A stretch of 17,593 bases of DNA from JADGGV01 sp035715725 (GCA_035715725.1 DASTKT010000042.1:1-17593), one strand, 5' to 3'. Numbered from the stretch's first letter, positions 5,808 through 12,760 are shown. Translations and numbers: made by a program. Notes: a model not told the origin generated them from the sequence alone.

Positions 5808-8237
5808 ATGTCCGCAGCCAGGGCCGCCCGTCCCCGCGCGGCCGCCGCATCGCCGCCGTCCGTCCATGCGCCCGTGCCGGGCGCAGCTCCCGCGAACGCG
5901 CCCCTGGTCGCGCCCGCGCCCGGGGCCGTTCCCGCGAACCCGCCCGCGCCCGCGAAGACCCCGCGCGCCGCGCTGCGCGCCCTCACCGGCGCGCTGCTGC
6001 TGGCCGCCTGCGCGCCGGGCCCGCGGCCGGCGACGACCGGCGCCGGTCCGCGGCCGAGTCCCGACGAGGAGCGCTTCGTGAGCGCGCTCGTCGGCAAGAT
6101 GACGCTGGAGGAGAAGATCGGGCAGCTCACGCAGTCCCCGGCCTGGGGCGGCGCCGACGTGCCGATGAACGACAGCGTGGCCGCGGAGGTGCGCGCCGGC
6201 CGCGTCGGCTCGTTCCTCGGCATCCCCTGGCCGCAGCGCCAGCGCGAGCTGCAGCGCACGGTCATGGAGGAGTCCCGCCTGAAGATCCCGCTGATGTTCG
6301 CCCACGACGTGATCCACGGCTTCCGCACGATCTTCCCGGTGCCGCTGGCGGAGGCGGCGAGCTGGGACCCGGACATGGTGCAGCGGGACGCGCGCATCGC
6401 CGCCGACGAGGCGACGGCGTCGGGGATCCACTGGACGTTCGCGCCGATGGTGGACATCGCGCGGGACCCGCGCTGGGGGCGCATCGTCGAGGGGTCGGGG
6501 GAGGACCCGTTTCTCGGCTCGGTCATGGCGGCCGCGCGCGTGCGCGGCTTCCAGGGCCCGGGCCTCGGCACGGACAGCACGATGATGGCGACGGCGAAGC
6601 ACTTCGTCGCCTACGGCGCCGCGGAGGGCGGCCGCGACTACAACACCGCCGACATCTCCGAGCGTACGCTGCGCGAGGTCTACCTGCCGCCGTTCCACGC
6701 GGCGGTGCGCGCCGGCGTCGCTTCCGTGATGCCGTCCTTCAACGAGATCGCCGGCGTGCCGATGCATGCGAACGCCGGCCTGATCGACGGCGTGCTGCGC
6801 CGCGAGTGGGGGTGGGACGGCATCGTCGTGAGCGACTGGGGCGGCGTGCAGGAGCTGATCGCCCATGGCGTGGCGACGGGGCCCGAGCACGCGGCCATGC
6901 TCGGCATCCTCTCCGGCGTCGACGTCGACATGGCCAGCGGCACGTACCGCGCCGGGCTCCCCGACGCCGTGCGCTCGGGGCGCGTGCCGATGGCCGTCGT
7001 CGACCAGTCGGTGCGGCGCGTGCTGCGCGCGAAGTACCGGCTCGGCCTGTTCCGCGACCCGTTCAGGTACCTCGACCCCGACCGCGAGGACCGGAGAGCG
7101 CGCCCCACGCCGGCGCACCGCGCGGCCGCGCGCCAGGCCGCGCGCCAGTCGATCGTGCTGCTGAAGAACGACGGCGGCACGCTCCCGCTCGCCAAGGATG
7201 TCGGCACGCTGGCCGTCATCGGCGCGCTCGCGACGGACGCGCGCTCCGCGCTCGGGAGCTGGGCGGCCGTCGGCCGCGAGTCCGAGACCGTGACCGTGCT
7301 GGATGGGATCCGCGAGGCCGTCTCGCGCCGCACCCGCGTGCTCGCGGCCGACGGCGTGCCGCTCGACAAGGACGACGACTCCGGCATCCCGGAGGCGGTG
7401 CGGGTGGCGCGGCGCGCGGACGCCGTCGTGCTCGTCCTCGGCGAGACCGCCGAGATGAGCGGCGAGGCGCACAGCCGCTCGACGCTCGATCTCCCCGGCC
7501 GCCAGCTCGAGCTGGCCCGCGCCGTCGTCGCCACCGGCAGGCCCGTCGTCGTCGTGCTCATGAACGGCCGCCCGCTCGCGATCCCGTGGCTCGCCGCCAA
7601 CGTCCCGGCCATCCTCGAGACCTGGTTCCTGGGCACGGAGACCGGCCACGCCGTGGCCGACGTGCTGTTCGGCGACTACAACCCGACCGGCAAGCTGCCC
7701 ATCACGTTCCCGCGCGCCGTCGGCCAGGTCCCGATCTACTACGCGCACAAGAACACCGGCCGGCCGCCGGTCGACGCCGAGCGCTACACCTCGAAGTACC
7801 TCGACCTGCCGTCCACGCCGCTGTACCCGTTCGGCTACGGGCTCAGCTACACCGCCTTCGCGTACGACTCGGTGCGGGTCGGCGCGGAGCGCATCGGACC
7901 CACGGACTCGGTCGTGGTGAGCGTGGACGTCCGCAACCGCGGCGACCGCCCCGGCCGCGAGCTGGTCCAGCTCTACATCCAGGACGAGGTCGCCAGCGTC
8001 ACCCGGCCCGTCAAGGAGCTGCGCGGCTTCCGCCGCACCGGCGTGCTCCTCCCCGACCAGCGCGAGCGCGTCGCCTTCACGCTCCACCCCGACGACCTGG
8101 CCTTCACCGACGCCGCCGGGAGGCGCGTCGTCGAGCCCGGCTTCTTCAAGGTCTTCCTCGGCGGCAGCTCCGCGGACGTGCGGCAGGCGCGCTTCGAGGT
8201 GGTGGCCGCGGCGGCGGGAACCACGAAGAAGAAATGA
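5808..8237 (+). CDS. bglX: GH3 family beta-glucosidase, BglX-like, predicted lipoprotein
   Basis: The 809-residue protein has the full GH3 order: an N-terminal (beta/alpha)8 domain, an alpha/beta sandwich domain, then a C-terminal FnIII-like domain (about 700-795). The nucleophile is D343 in GIVVSDWGG. The acid/base is very probably E553 in EMSGEAHSRSTLDLPGRQ. KHFVAYGAAEGGRDYN and the RWGRIVEGSGEDP stretch are substrate-site landmarks. It should release glucose or xylose from the non-reducing ends of beta-linked oligosaccharides in the periplasm. The ATG at 5808 follows GGAGGAG (5792-5798). A hydrophobic segment ends in LLAAC with C68, a lipobox, but it lies behind about 50 Pro/Ala-rich residues, an unusually long n-region. 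No transporter or regulator accompanies it. A 77-bp repeat begins within its stop codon. Confidence 0.94.
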   Translation: MSAARAARPRAAAASPPSVHAPVPGAAPANAPLVAPAPGAVPANPPAPAKTPRAALRALTGALLLAACAPGPRPATTGAGPRPSPDEERFVSALVGKMTLEEKIGQLTQSPAWGGADVPMNDSVAAEVRAGRVGSFLGIPWPQRQRELQRTVMEESRLKIPLMFAHDVIHGFRTIFPVPLAEAASWDPDMVQRDARIAADEATASGIHWTFAPMVDIARDPRWGRIVEGSGEDPFLGSVMAAARVRGFQGPGLGTDSTMMATAKHFVAYGAAEGGRDYNTADISERTLREVYLPPFHAAVRAGVASVMPSFNEIAGVPMHANAGLIDGVLRREWGWDGIVVSDWGGVQELIAHGVATGPEHAAMLGILSGVDVDMASGTYRAGLPDAVRSGRVPMAVVDQSVRRVLRAKYRLGLFRDPFRYLDPDREDRRARPTPAHRAAARQAARQSIVLLKNDGGTLPLAKDVGTLAVIGALATDARSALGSWAAVGRESETVTVLDGIREAVSRRTRVLAADGVPLDKDDDSGIPEAVRVARRADAVVLVLGETAEMSGEAHSRSTLDLPGRQLELARAVVATGRPVVVVLMNGRPLAIPWLAANVPAILETWFLGTETGHAVADVLFGDYNPTGKLPITFPRAVGQVPIYYAHKNTGRPPVDAERYTSKYLDLPSTPLYPFGYGLSYTAFAYDSVRVGAERIGPTDSVVVSVDVRNRGDRPGRELVQLYIQDEVASVTRPVKELRGFRRTGVLLPDQRERVAFTLHPDDLAFTDAAGRRVVEPGFFKVFLGGSSADVRQARFEVVAAAAGTTKKK

Positions 8238-8312
8238 GCGGGAGAGCGGAGGAGCGGACGAGCGGGGGAAACGGCGATCTCCCGCTCGTCCACTCTTCCA
8301 CTCCCCCGCTCG
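8236..8312. repeat. 77-bp long-hairpin repeat, copy 1
   Basis: The element overlaps the last two bases of the GH3 stop codon. Its two arms of about 33 nt start GAGCGGGAGAGCGG and end CCACTCCCCCGCTCG. They pair nearly throughout: mismatches fall at four positions as A-C or C-A pairs, plus G-U wobbles, around a loop near AAACGGCGAT. A second copy at 9440-9516 differs at a single base (C at 8263, T at 9467). It could work as a transcription stop or mRNA stabiliser for the GH3 gene. Its size and near-identity suggest a mobile REP/MITE-type family. Confidence 0.88.
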
Positions 8313-8356
8313 ATCAGTCCGCCGCCGACGGAAAGACATCGGTCGCCGGTCGGGTA

Positions 8357-8382
8357 TTGTTTCGTCACCGAGCCCGTATTAT
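8357..8382 (+). promoter_or_regulatory. Candidate promoter for the lipoprotein gene
   Basis: TTGTTT and TATTAT are the most promoter-like hexamers in the window, separated by only 14 nt. A transcript from here would start near 8389, at the first stem, and carry a leader of about 360 nt. Confidence 0.3.
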
Positions 8383-8444
8383 CCTGGCAGCGTCCGCCCG
8401 ACAGGGCGCCTCCAGCCCGAGCGCGGACGCCGTGAGGCACTGAA

Positions 8445-8459
8445 GGGTTACTGTAACCC
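8445..8459. promoter_or_regulatory. Perfect 15-bp dyad, operator candidate
   Basis: GGGTTACTGTAACCC is a perfect 7-1-7 inverted repeat. The single central base makes it unsuitable as an RNA hairpin but well suited to a dimeric DNA-binding protein. It lies about 63 nt downstream of the candidate -10. No regulator family can be assigned from the sequence. Confidence 0.4.
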
Positions 8460-8649
8460 AACAGGGCCGCGGCAGTTGCACGGCTCCGTGGGGTCCCTCG
8501 TCCAGCACGCCGACGCCGGCGCCTCTCCCCCCGACGAGCGACCTCCCAAAACAAGCAATTACCCGCGATTACCCGGCTTCCGGCCCGAGCGCTGTCGCGC
8601 TCCGGCTCGGGATGCACCTCCGTCGTGGTCGTGCCGCGTGGCCCGGCTG

Positions 8650-8675
8650 GTCCACGCCCCGCCCGGGGCGTGGAC
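8650..8675 (+). other. Perfect 11-bp hairpin in the lipoprotein leader
   Basis: GTCCACGCCCC (8650-8660) pairs completely with GGGGCGTGGAC (8665-8675) around the loop GCCC. It ends 73 nt before the ATG. No T-run follows, so it looks like a leader structure rather than a terminator. Confidence 0.5.
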
Positions 8676-8748
8676 GCGCCCTGCCCGCGTCCGGCCGGCG
8701 GCAGGTGCGCTGTCGCCACACGATCCTCACCCCAACGGAGGAGGTCGT

Positions 8749-9432
8749 ATGATCCGGAGGCTCACCGCAGTATCGGCGCTCGCCGTCCTCGCGGCCGCGT
8801 GCGCCGAAGCTCCGACGGCGCCCGTGAGGTCGGCCCCGCGCTTCGCGCAGGACCAGACCGGAAACGGCGCGCCGAGCGGAGGCCACTACAACCTCAACAT
8901 CATCGGCGTCCCCAGGAACAAGACGGCGGACATGACCGGCGACAACGGGCGCCGCATCTTCGTCGATCTCGGCGCCAAGGGGGCGGTGGCCAACTCGAAG
9001 ATCTACCTGTACCAGTCGTTCGACGGCTCGTTCGGCGTGCTGGACGCGAACGGCACCGACGGCTACGCCAGCTTCAAGCTGCCGGCGCCGGGCACGTACC
9101 AGATCTACGCACGCTACCTCGGCAAGCCCGGCGGCCACGCCGACATGACCACGTGCGTGGACGATGACGGCGATCCCGCGACCACGGGCGACATCTACTG
9201 CTCCACCGGCGCCTACGTGAGCGGGACGGTGACCACGGGGAAGGGCTCGAAGCAGTTCGAGAACGTGACCACCGCGCTCACGACGCTGACGCTGGACGCG
9301 ACGGCGCAGCTCGCCACGGGCTGCTCGGCCAACATCGACATCTTCGATCCGTGCGCCGAGGGCTACCTCTGGAGCTATGACAACCAGGGGCTCAAGCTGA
9401 TGCAGCTCCGGTTCTACACGACGACGTCCTAG
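8749..9432 (+). CDS. Predicted secreted lipoprotein of unknown function
   Basis: The 227-residue product starts MIRRLTAVSALAVLAAACAE: two arginines, a short hydrophobic core and a lipobox ending at C18, a standard lipoprotein signal. The mature part starts with a short linker, then GGHYNLNIIGVPRNK (44-58), followed by probable beta-strands (RIFVDL, KIYLYQS, GTYQIYARYLG, LMQLRFYT). It has an Asp-rich loop DDDGDPATTGD (138-148), possibly for calcium, and four further cysteines at 136, 151, 192 and 202 that could form two disulfides. I recognise the YNLNIIGV opening as a feature of uncharacterised exported proteins, but know no function. The ATG is fixed by GGAGGAGG (8737-8744), 4 nt upstream, the strongest ribosome site in the window. 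It appears to be a single-gene unit flanked by the two 77-bp repeats. Confidence 0.82.
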   Translation: MIRRLTAVSALAVLAAACAEAPTAPVRSAPRFAQDQTGNGAPSGGHYNLNIIGVPRNKTADMTGDNGRRIFVDLGAKGAVANSKIYLYQSFDGSFGVLDANGTDGYASFKLPAPGTYQIYARYLGKPGGHADMTTCVDDDGDPATTGDIYCSTGAYVSGTVTTGKGSKQFENVTTALTTLTLDATAQLATGCSANIDIFDPCAEGYLWSYDNQGLKLMQLRFYTTTS

Positions 9433-9439
9433 CCGAACA

Positions 9440-9516
9440 GAGCGGGAGAGCGGAGGAGCGGACGAGTGGGGGAAACGGCGATCTCCCGCTCGTCCACTCT
9501 TCCACTCCCCCGCTCG
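9440..9516. repeat. 77-bp long-hairpin repeat, copy 2
   Basis: This copy matches 8236-8312 in 76 of 77 bases. It starts 7 nt after the lipoprotein stop and lies between that gene and the convergent ilvD. A further C-rich stretch (about 9522-9556) repeats the right-arm pattern (CTCTCCCGCTCTCCCACTCC) and looks like a decayed extra arm. The position would suit a two-way transcription stop. Confidence 0.88.
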
Positions 9517-9562
9517 GCACGGCGCCCCCACTCTCCCGCTCTCCCACTCCCTCACTCGGCCG

Positions 9563-11230
9563 TTACGTGACCGCCCCCTTCGCCGCCGAGCCGACGGTCT
9601 GCGCGTACTTCGCGAACACGCCGCGGGTGTAGCGCGGCGGCGGGGGCGTCCACTCGCTGAGGCGCGCCGCCAGCTCCGTGTCGTCGAGCTCGACGTCCAG
9701 CCGGCGGCTCGCCAGGTCGATCACGATCGTGTCGCCCTCGCGCACGGCGGCGATCGGCCCGCCGACCGCGGCCTCCGGCGCCACGTGCGCGGCCATGAGC
9801 CCGTGCGTCGCGCCCGAGAACCGCCCGTCCGTCAGCAGCGCCACCGTCTCGCCCAGCCCCGCGCCGTTCAGCGCGGCGGTCACGCCCAGCATCTCGCGCA
9901 TCCCCGGGCCGCCGCGCGGGCCCTCGTAGCGGATGACGACGACGTCGCCCGCGACGATCCGACCCGCCTGCGCCGCCGCGAATGCGTCCTCCTCGCGGTC
10001 GAAGACGCGCGCCGGGCCGCGGTGGTACGTGCGCTCGTGGCCGACCAACTTCAGCACGCACCCCTCGGGCGAGAGGTTGCCGTGCAGGATCGCCAGCCCG
10101 CCCGACGGCTTGAGCGGCGCGTCCAGCGGCCGGACCACCGGCTGGTCCGGCGTCTCCCGCACCGCCGCCGCCTCCTCCGCGATCGTGCGCCCCGTCACCG
10201 TCAGCGCATCGCCGTGCAGCCGCCCGGCCGCGAGCAGCCGCTGGAGCAGGACGCCGAGCCCGCCGGCGTCGTGCAGGTCCAGCGCGACGTAGCGCCCGCC
10301 CGGCTTCAGGTCCGCGAGCAGCGGCGTCTCCCGGCTGATCGCGTCGAAGTCGTCGATCTCGAGCGGCACGCCCGCCTCCCGCGCCACGGCCAGGAGGTGC
10401 AGCACGGCGTTCGTCGAGCCGCCCGACGCCATCACCGTGGCGATCGCGTTCTCCAGCGCCGGCCGCGTGATGATGCGGCTCGGCCGCAGGTCCCGCTCGA
10501 CGAGCTGGACGGCGAGGCGCCCGGCCGCGCGCGCCACCTCCGCCTTCTCCTCCGCCAGCGCCGGCACCGTGCCGCTCCCGAGCGGCGAGATTCCCAACGC
10601 CTCGAACGCCGTCGCCATCGTGTTCGCCGTGAACTGGCCGCCGCACGCGCCCGCGCCCGGGCACGCCGCGCACTCCAGCGCGTGCAGCTCCTCGTCCGTC
10701 ATGCGCCCCGCCGCCCGCGCGCCGACCGCCTCGAACACATCCTGGATCGTGACGTCCCGCCCCTGGAAGTGCCCGGGCATGATCGAGCCGCCGTAGAGCA
10801 TGAGCCCCGGCCGGTCCAGCCGCGCCAGCGCCATGACCGTCGCCGGTATCGTCTTGTCGCACCCCGACAGCGCCACGACGCCATCGAACATGTAGCCTCG
10901 CCCGGTCAGCTCGATGGAGTCCGCCACCAGCTCCCGGCTCACCAGCGACGCCTTCATCCCCTCCGTGCCCATGGTGATCCCATCCGAGATCACCGTGCTG
11001 TTGAACTCCAGCGGCGTGCCGCCGGCCTCGCGGATCCCCTCCTTCACCCACGCCGCCACCTCGCGCAGGTGCGAGTTGCACGGCGTCGTCTCCGACCACG
11101 TGTTCGCGACGCCGATCAGCGGCCGCTCGAAGTCCTCGTCCGTCAGGCCGACCGCGCGGAGCATCGCGCGGGCGGGCGCGCGGTCGGGCCCGGCCAGGAG
11201 CGTCCGGCTCGGCAGTGACTGGCGGCTCAT
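9563..11230 (-). CDS. ilvD: Dihydroxy-acid dehydratase
   Basis: The 555-residue protein is a complete IlvD/Edd family enzyme. It dehydrates dihydroxy-isovalerate and dihydroxy-methylvalerate to the keto acids for valine and isoleucine. The three Fe-S cysteines are C51 (TTPCNSH), C124 (LSGCDKT) and C196 (GAGACGGQ). The C-terminal landmarks GPRGGPGMREML and TDGRFSGATHG are present. At about 555 aa it is the shorter length class, below the roughly 616 aa of E. coli IlvD; the cluster type cannot be decided by eye. The ATG at 11230 overlaps the ilvE stop as ATGA and has GAGG 7 nt upstream (complement of 11238-11241). It is the last gene of the ilv block and runs convergently into the lipoprotein gene. 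Confidence 0.97.
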   Translation of the reverse strand: MSRQSLPSRTLLAGPDRAPARAMLRAVGLTDEDFERPLIGVANTWSETTPCNSHLREVAAWVKEGIREAGGTPLEFNSTVISDGITMGTEGMKASLVSRELVADSIELTGRGYMFDGVVALSGCDKTIPATVMALARLDRPGLMLYGGSIMPGHFQGRDVTIQDVFEAVGARAAGRMTDEELHALECAACPGAGACGGQFTANTMATAFEALGISPLGSGTVPALAEEKAEVARAAGRLAVQLVERDLRPSRIITRPALENAIATVMASGGSTNAVLHLLAVAREAGVPLEIDDFDAISRETPLLADLKPGGRYVALDLHDAGGLGVLLQRLLAAGRLHGDALTVTGRTIAEEAAAVRETPDQPVVRPLDAPLKPSGGLAILHGNLSPEGCVLKLVGHERTYHRGPARVFDREEDAFAAAQAGRIVAGDVVVIRYEGPRGGPGMREMLGVTAALNGAGLGETVALLTDGRFSGATHGLMAAHVAPEAAVGGPIAAVREGDTIVIDLASRRLDVELDDTELAARLSEWTPPPPRYTRGVFAKYAQTVGSAAKGAVT

Positions 11231-12360
11231 GCGCGCACCTCAATAAGCGAGGTCGGCGAGGTCGGCGAGGTCGGCGAGGTCGGCGAGGTCGGCGAGGTCG
11301 GCGAGGTCGGCGAGGTCGGCACAGGCGACGACGATGACACGCCCGTCTTGGACGCATGATCCGCCCTCGCTGCCCTCGCTGCCCTCGCTGCCCTCGCGGC
11401 CCTCGCTGCCCTCGCTGCCCTCGCCGCCCTCGCCGCCCTCGCTGGCGTAAGCCAATTCCGGGCATCCGGATACCGTCCCCGCGCGATCCCGAGCAGCCGC
11501 CGCTGCAGCGTCCGCGTGATGCGGCCGACCTGCCCGTCCGCGATCACGACCCGGTCGATGCTCCGCACCGGCGTGATCTCCGCGGCCGTGCCCGTGAAGA
11601 AGACCTCGTCGGCGATGTAGAGCATCTCGCGCGGCACCGGCTGCTCGCGGACCGGGATGCCGAGGTCCGCCGCAACGCCGATCACCGAGTCCCGGGTGAT
11701 CCCGGGGAGCAGCGTGCCGTCCAGCTCCGGCGTGATCAGCTCGCCGCCGCGCACCAGGAAGATGTTCTGCCCGCTCCCCTCGCTCACGAGCCCGCCCGGG
11801 CCGAGCGCGATCCCCTCGTCGTAGCCGCCGGCGACCGCCTCCATCTTGATGAGCTGCGAGCTGAGGTAGTTGCCGCCCGCCTTCGCCGCGCTGGGCAGCG
11901 TGTTCGGCCCCGGCCGGAACCAGCTCGAGATGCACGCGTCCACGCCGCGCTCCAGCGCCGCGGCGCCCAGGTACGCGCCCCACCCCCAGCAGGCGACGTA
12001 GACGTTGACCGGGCTCTCCCCCGGGTGCACGCCCAGCGAGCCGAAGCCGCGCAGCGCGATCGGCCGGATGTAGCACTCCGCCAGCCCGTTCGCGCGCACG
12101 ACCGCGGCGCACGCTTCCGCGAGCTGCGCCGCCGTGAACGGCAGCTCCATGCGGTAGATCTTCGCCGAGTCGTGCATCCGGCGGACGTGCTCCGGCAGGC
12201 GGAAGATCGCCGGCCCGCCGGGCGTGTCGTAGCAGCGCAGCCCCTCGAACACCGAGGAGCCGTAATGGACGACGTGGCTCAGCACGTGGAGCGTCGCGTC
12301 CTCCCAGCGCACGAGCTCCCCGTCCTTCCAGATCCACTCCGTCGGCGTGAACCCCGCCAT
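11227..12360 (-). CDS. ilvE: Branched-chain amino-acid aminotransferase with repeat-coded C-terminal tail
   Basis: The first 305 or so residues are a full fold-type IV aminotransferase that transfers the amino group between glutamate and the Val/Ile/Leu keto acids. PLP lysine is K160 in SAAKAGGNYLSSQ. VSEGSGQNIF (E194) and LLPGITRDSV are the usual cofactor motifs. The normal family end is at about RYPDARNWLTP (297-306). Some 71 extra residues follow: an (AAR)n tract, a spacer ADHASKTGVSSSSPV, eight PTS units, and LIEVRA. They are coded by two 9-nt tandem arrays. The ATG at 12360 has AAGGAG 5 nt upstream (complement of 12366-12371), and the stop overlaps ilvD as ATGA. Starting the gene further upstream (open to 12423) adds nothing family-like. 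Confidence 0.96.
   Translation of the reverse strand: MAGFTPTEWIWKDGELVRWEDATLHVLSHVVHYGSSVFEGLRCYDTPGGPAIFRLPEHVRRMHDSAKIYRMELPFTAAQLAEACAAVVRANGLAECYIRPIALRGFGSLGVHPGESPVNVYVACWGWGAYLGAAALERGVDACISSWFRPGPNTLPSAAKAGGNYLSSQLIKMEAVAGGYDEGIALGPGGLVSEGSGQNIFLVRGGELITPELDGTLLPGITRDSVIGVAADLGIPVREQPVPREMLYIADEVFFTGTAAEITPVRSIDRVVIADGQVGRITRTLQRRLLGIARGRYPDARNWLTPARAARAARAARAARAARAARAARAARADHASKTGVSSSSPVPTSPTSPTSPTSPTSPTSPTSPTSLIEVRA
11249..11320. repeat. Tandem array, eight perfect 9-nt units (codes PTS x8)
   Basis: The + strand unit GAGGTCGGC repeats eight times without a change, over 72 bases at the very end of ilvE. The array stops 8 nt short of ilvD's GAGG ribosome site. The unit is three codons, so copy-number change keeps the frame. 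Confidence 0.97.
11363..11443. repeat. Tandem array, nine 9-nt units (codes the AAR tract)
   Basis: The + strand unit GCCCTCGCT repeats nine times over 81 bases, with the ninth base varying in units 4, 7 and 8 (G or C). It starts right where the conserved IlvE fold ends. Its unit is unrelated to the second array 42 bases away. Confidence 0.95.
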
Positions 12361-12483
12361 GATTTCTCCTTCGCGCGTTCGCAGACGTAAGACACCAGAT
12401 TCCACCACAGAGACGCAGAGCACCCGGAGGCGGCAACGGAGCGCCCGGCAAATAGCCCTCGTCGGCGTCTGAACGAAATCTCA
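12361..12483 (-). other. ilvE upstream region
   Basis: This region holds the ilvE ribosome site (AAGGAG) and, on the minus strand, CTCTGCGTCTCTGTGGTGG (complement of about 12401-12420). I recognise that string as similar to a widespread intergenic phrase in many bacterial genomes, of unknown meaning. No clear promoter was found, so ilvE may be read from the ilvC side. Confidence 0.4.
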
Positions 12484-12725
12484 TTCACAGGGAGCAGGGG
12501 AGCTGGGGAGACCAGCTCGGGCAGCGCCGGGCCGTCGTATCGGAAGCATCCTTTTTGGGGTTGCACCGGTGAAACGATCGTCACCGGTGCAGCCCGAACT
12601 CGTGCTCAGGGGCTGGCGTCGGAGCCGGCGTTCGCCGATTCCAGCTTCAAACTGGATGCGTCCACCGCGAGCGGTGCAGCCCGCCGGCTCGGGCCTTTCT
12701 CCCCAGCTCCCCTGCTCCCTGTGAA
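12484..12725. mobile_element. MITE-like element with perfect 28-bp terminal inverted repeats
   Basis: The left end (12484-12511, starting TTCACAGGGAGCAGGGG) is the exact reverse complement of the right end (12698-12725, ending CCCTGCTCCCTGTGAA). A further GAACGAA at 12471-12477 mirrors TTCGTTC at 12730-12736, so the symmetry continues outside the perfect part. There is no ORF of any known family inside, as in a miniature inverted-repeat element. No clear target duplication was seen. The inside holds a 15-bp hairpin and a 12-bp direct repeat (CGGTGCAGCCCG at 12585-12596 and 12672-12683). It sits between ilvC and ilvE and may be transcribed with them. Confidence 0.6.
12558..12595. other. 15-bp hairpin inside the MITE-like element
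   Basis: Arms 12558-12572 and 12581-12595 pair at every position, with one G-U wobble, around the 8-nt loop AACGATCG. The core is TGCACCGGTGA/TCACCGGTGCA. On the minus strand, in the ilv direction, it is followed by A residues and not T, so it is not an intrinsic terminator for ilvC. Confidence 0.7.
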
Positions 12726-12760
12726 AAAATTCGTTCCTCAGCCCCGCGAAGACGCCGGCC

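Larger units (their letters stand above)
8313..8748 (+). other. Long structured leader/intergenic region before the lipoprotein gene
   Basis: This 436-bp non-coding stretch is relatively AT-richer in parts. From 5' to 3' it holds: a possible -10 (TATTAT 8377-8382) with a poorly spaced TTGTTT (8357-8362); a stem GCGTCCGC (8390-8397) with GCGGACGC (8423-8430); the perfect dyad at 8445-8459; a CCCGAGC/GCTCGGG pair (8584-8590, 8605-8611); and an 11-bp perfect hairpin (8650-8675). No known riboswitch consensus was recognised. The reading frame of the downstream gene stays open through part of it, but that translation has no family character. Confidence 0.5.

Noticed and set aside
8476..8748. Longer version of the lipoprotein starting near 8476
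   Set aside because: It would bury the signal peptide and ignore the GGAGGAGG site directly before the ATG at 8749.
11227..11230. Fusion of ilvE and ilvD into one product
   Set aside because: A TGA stop ends ilvE, overlapping the ilvD ATG in another frame; ilvD has its own GAGG.
11249..11443. CRISPR or other spacer array
   Set aside because: Units are 9 nt, directly adjacent without spacers, and read in frame in ilvE.
12558..12595. Intrinsic terminator for ilvC
   Set aside because: In the ilvC direction the hairpin is followed by A residues, not T; the T6 tract at 12724-12729 comes before it and has only a poor stem.
12558..12700. T-box leader upstream of ilvE, suggested by GGGCTGCACCGC on the minus strand
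   Set aside because: The conserved T-box core GGGTGGNACCGCG is not matched, and no specifier stem or antiterminator/terminator pair is visible.
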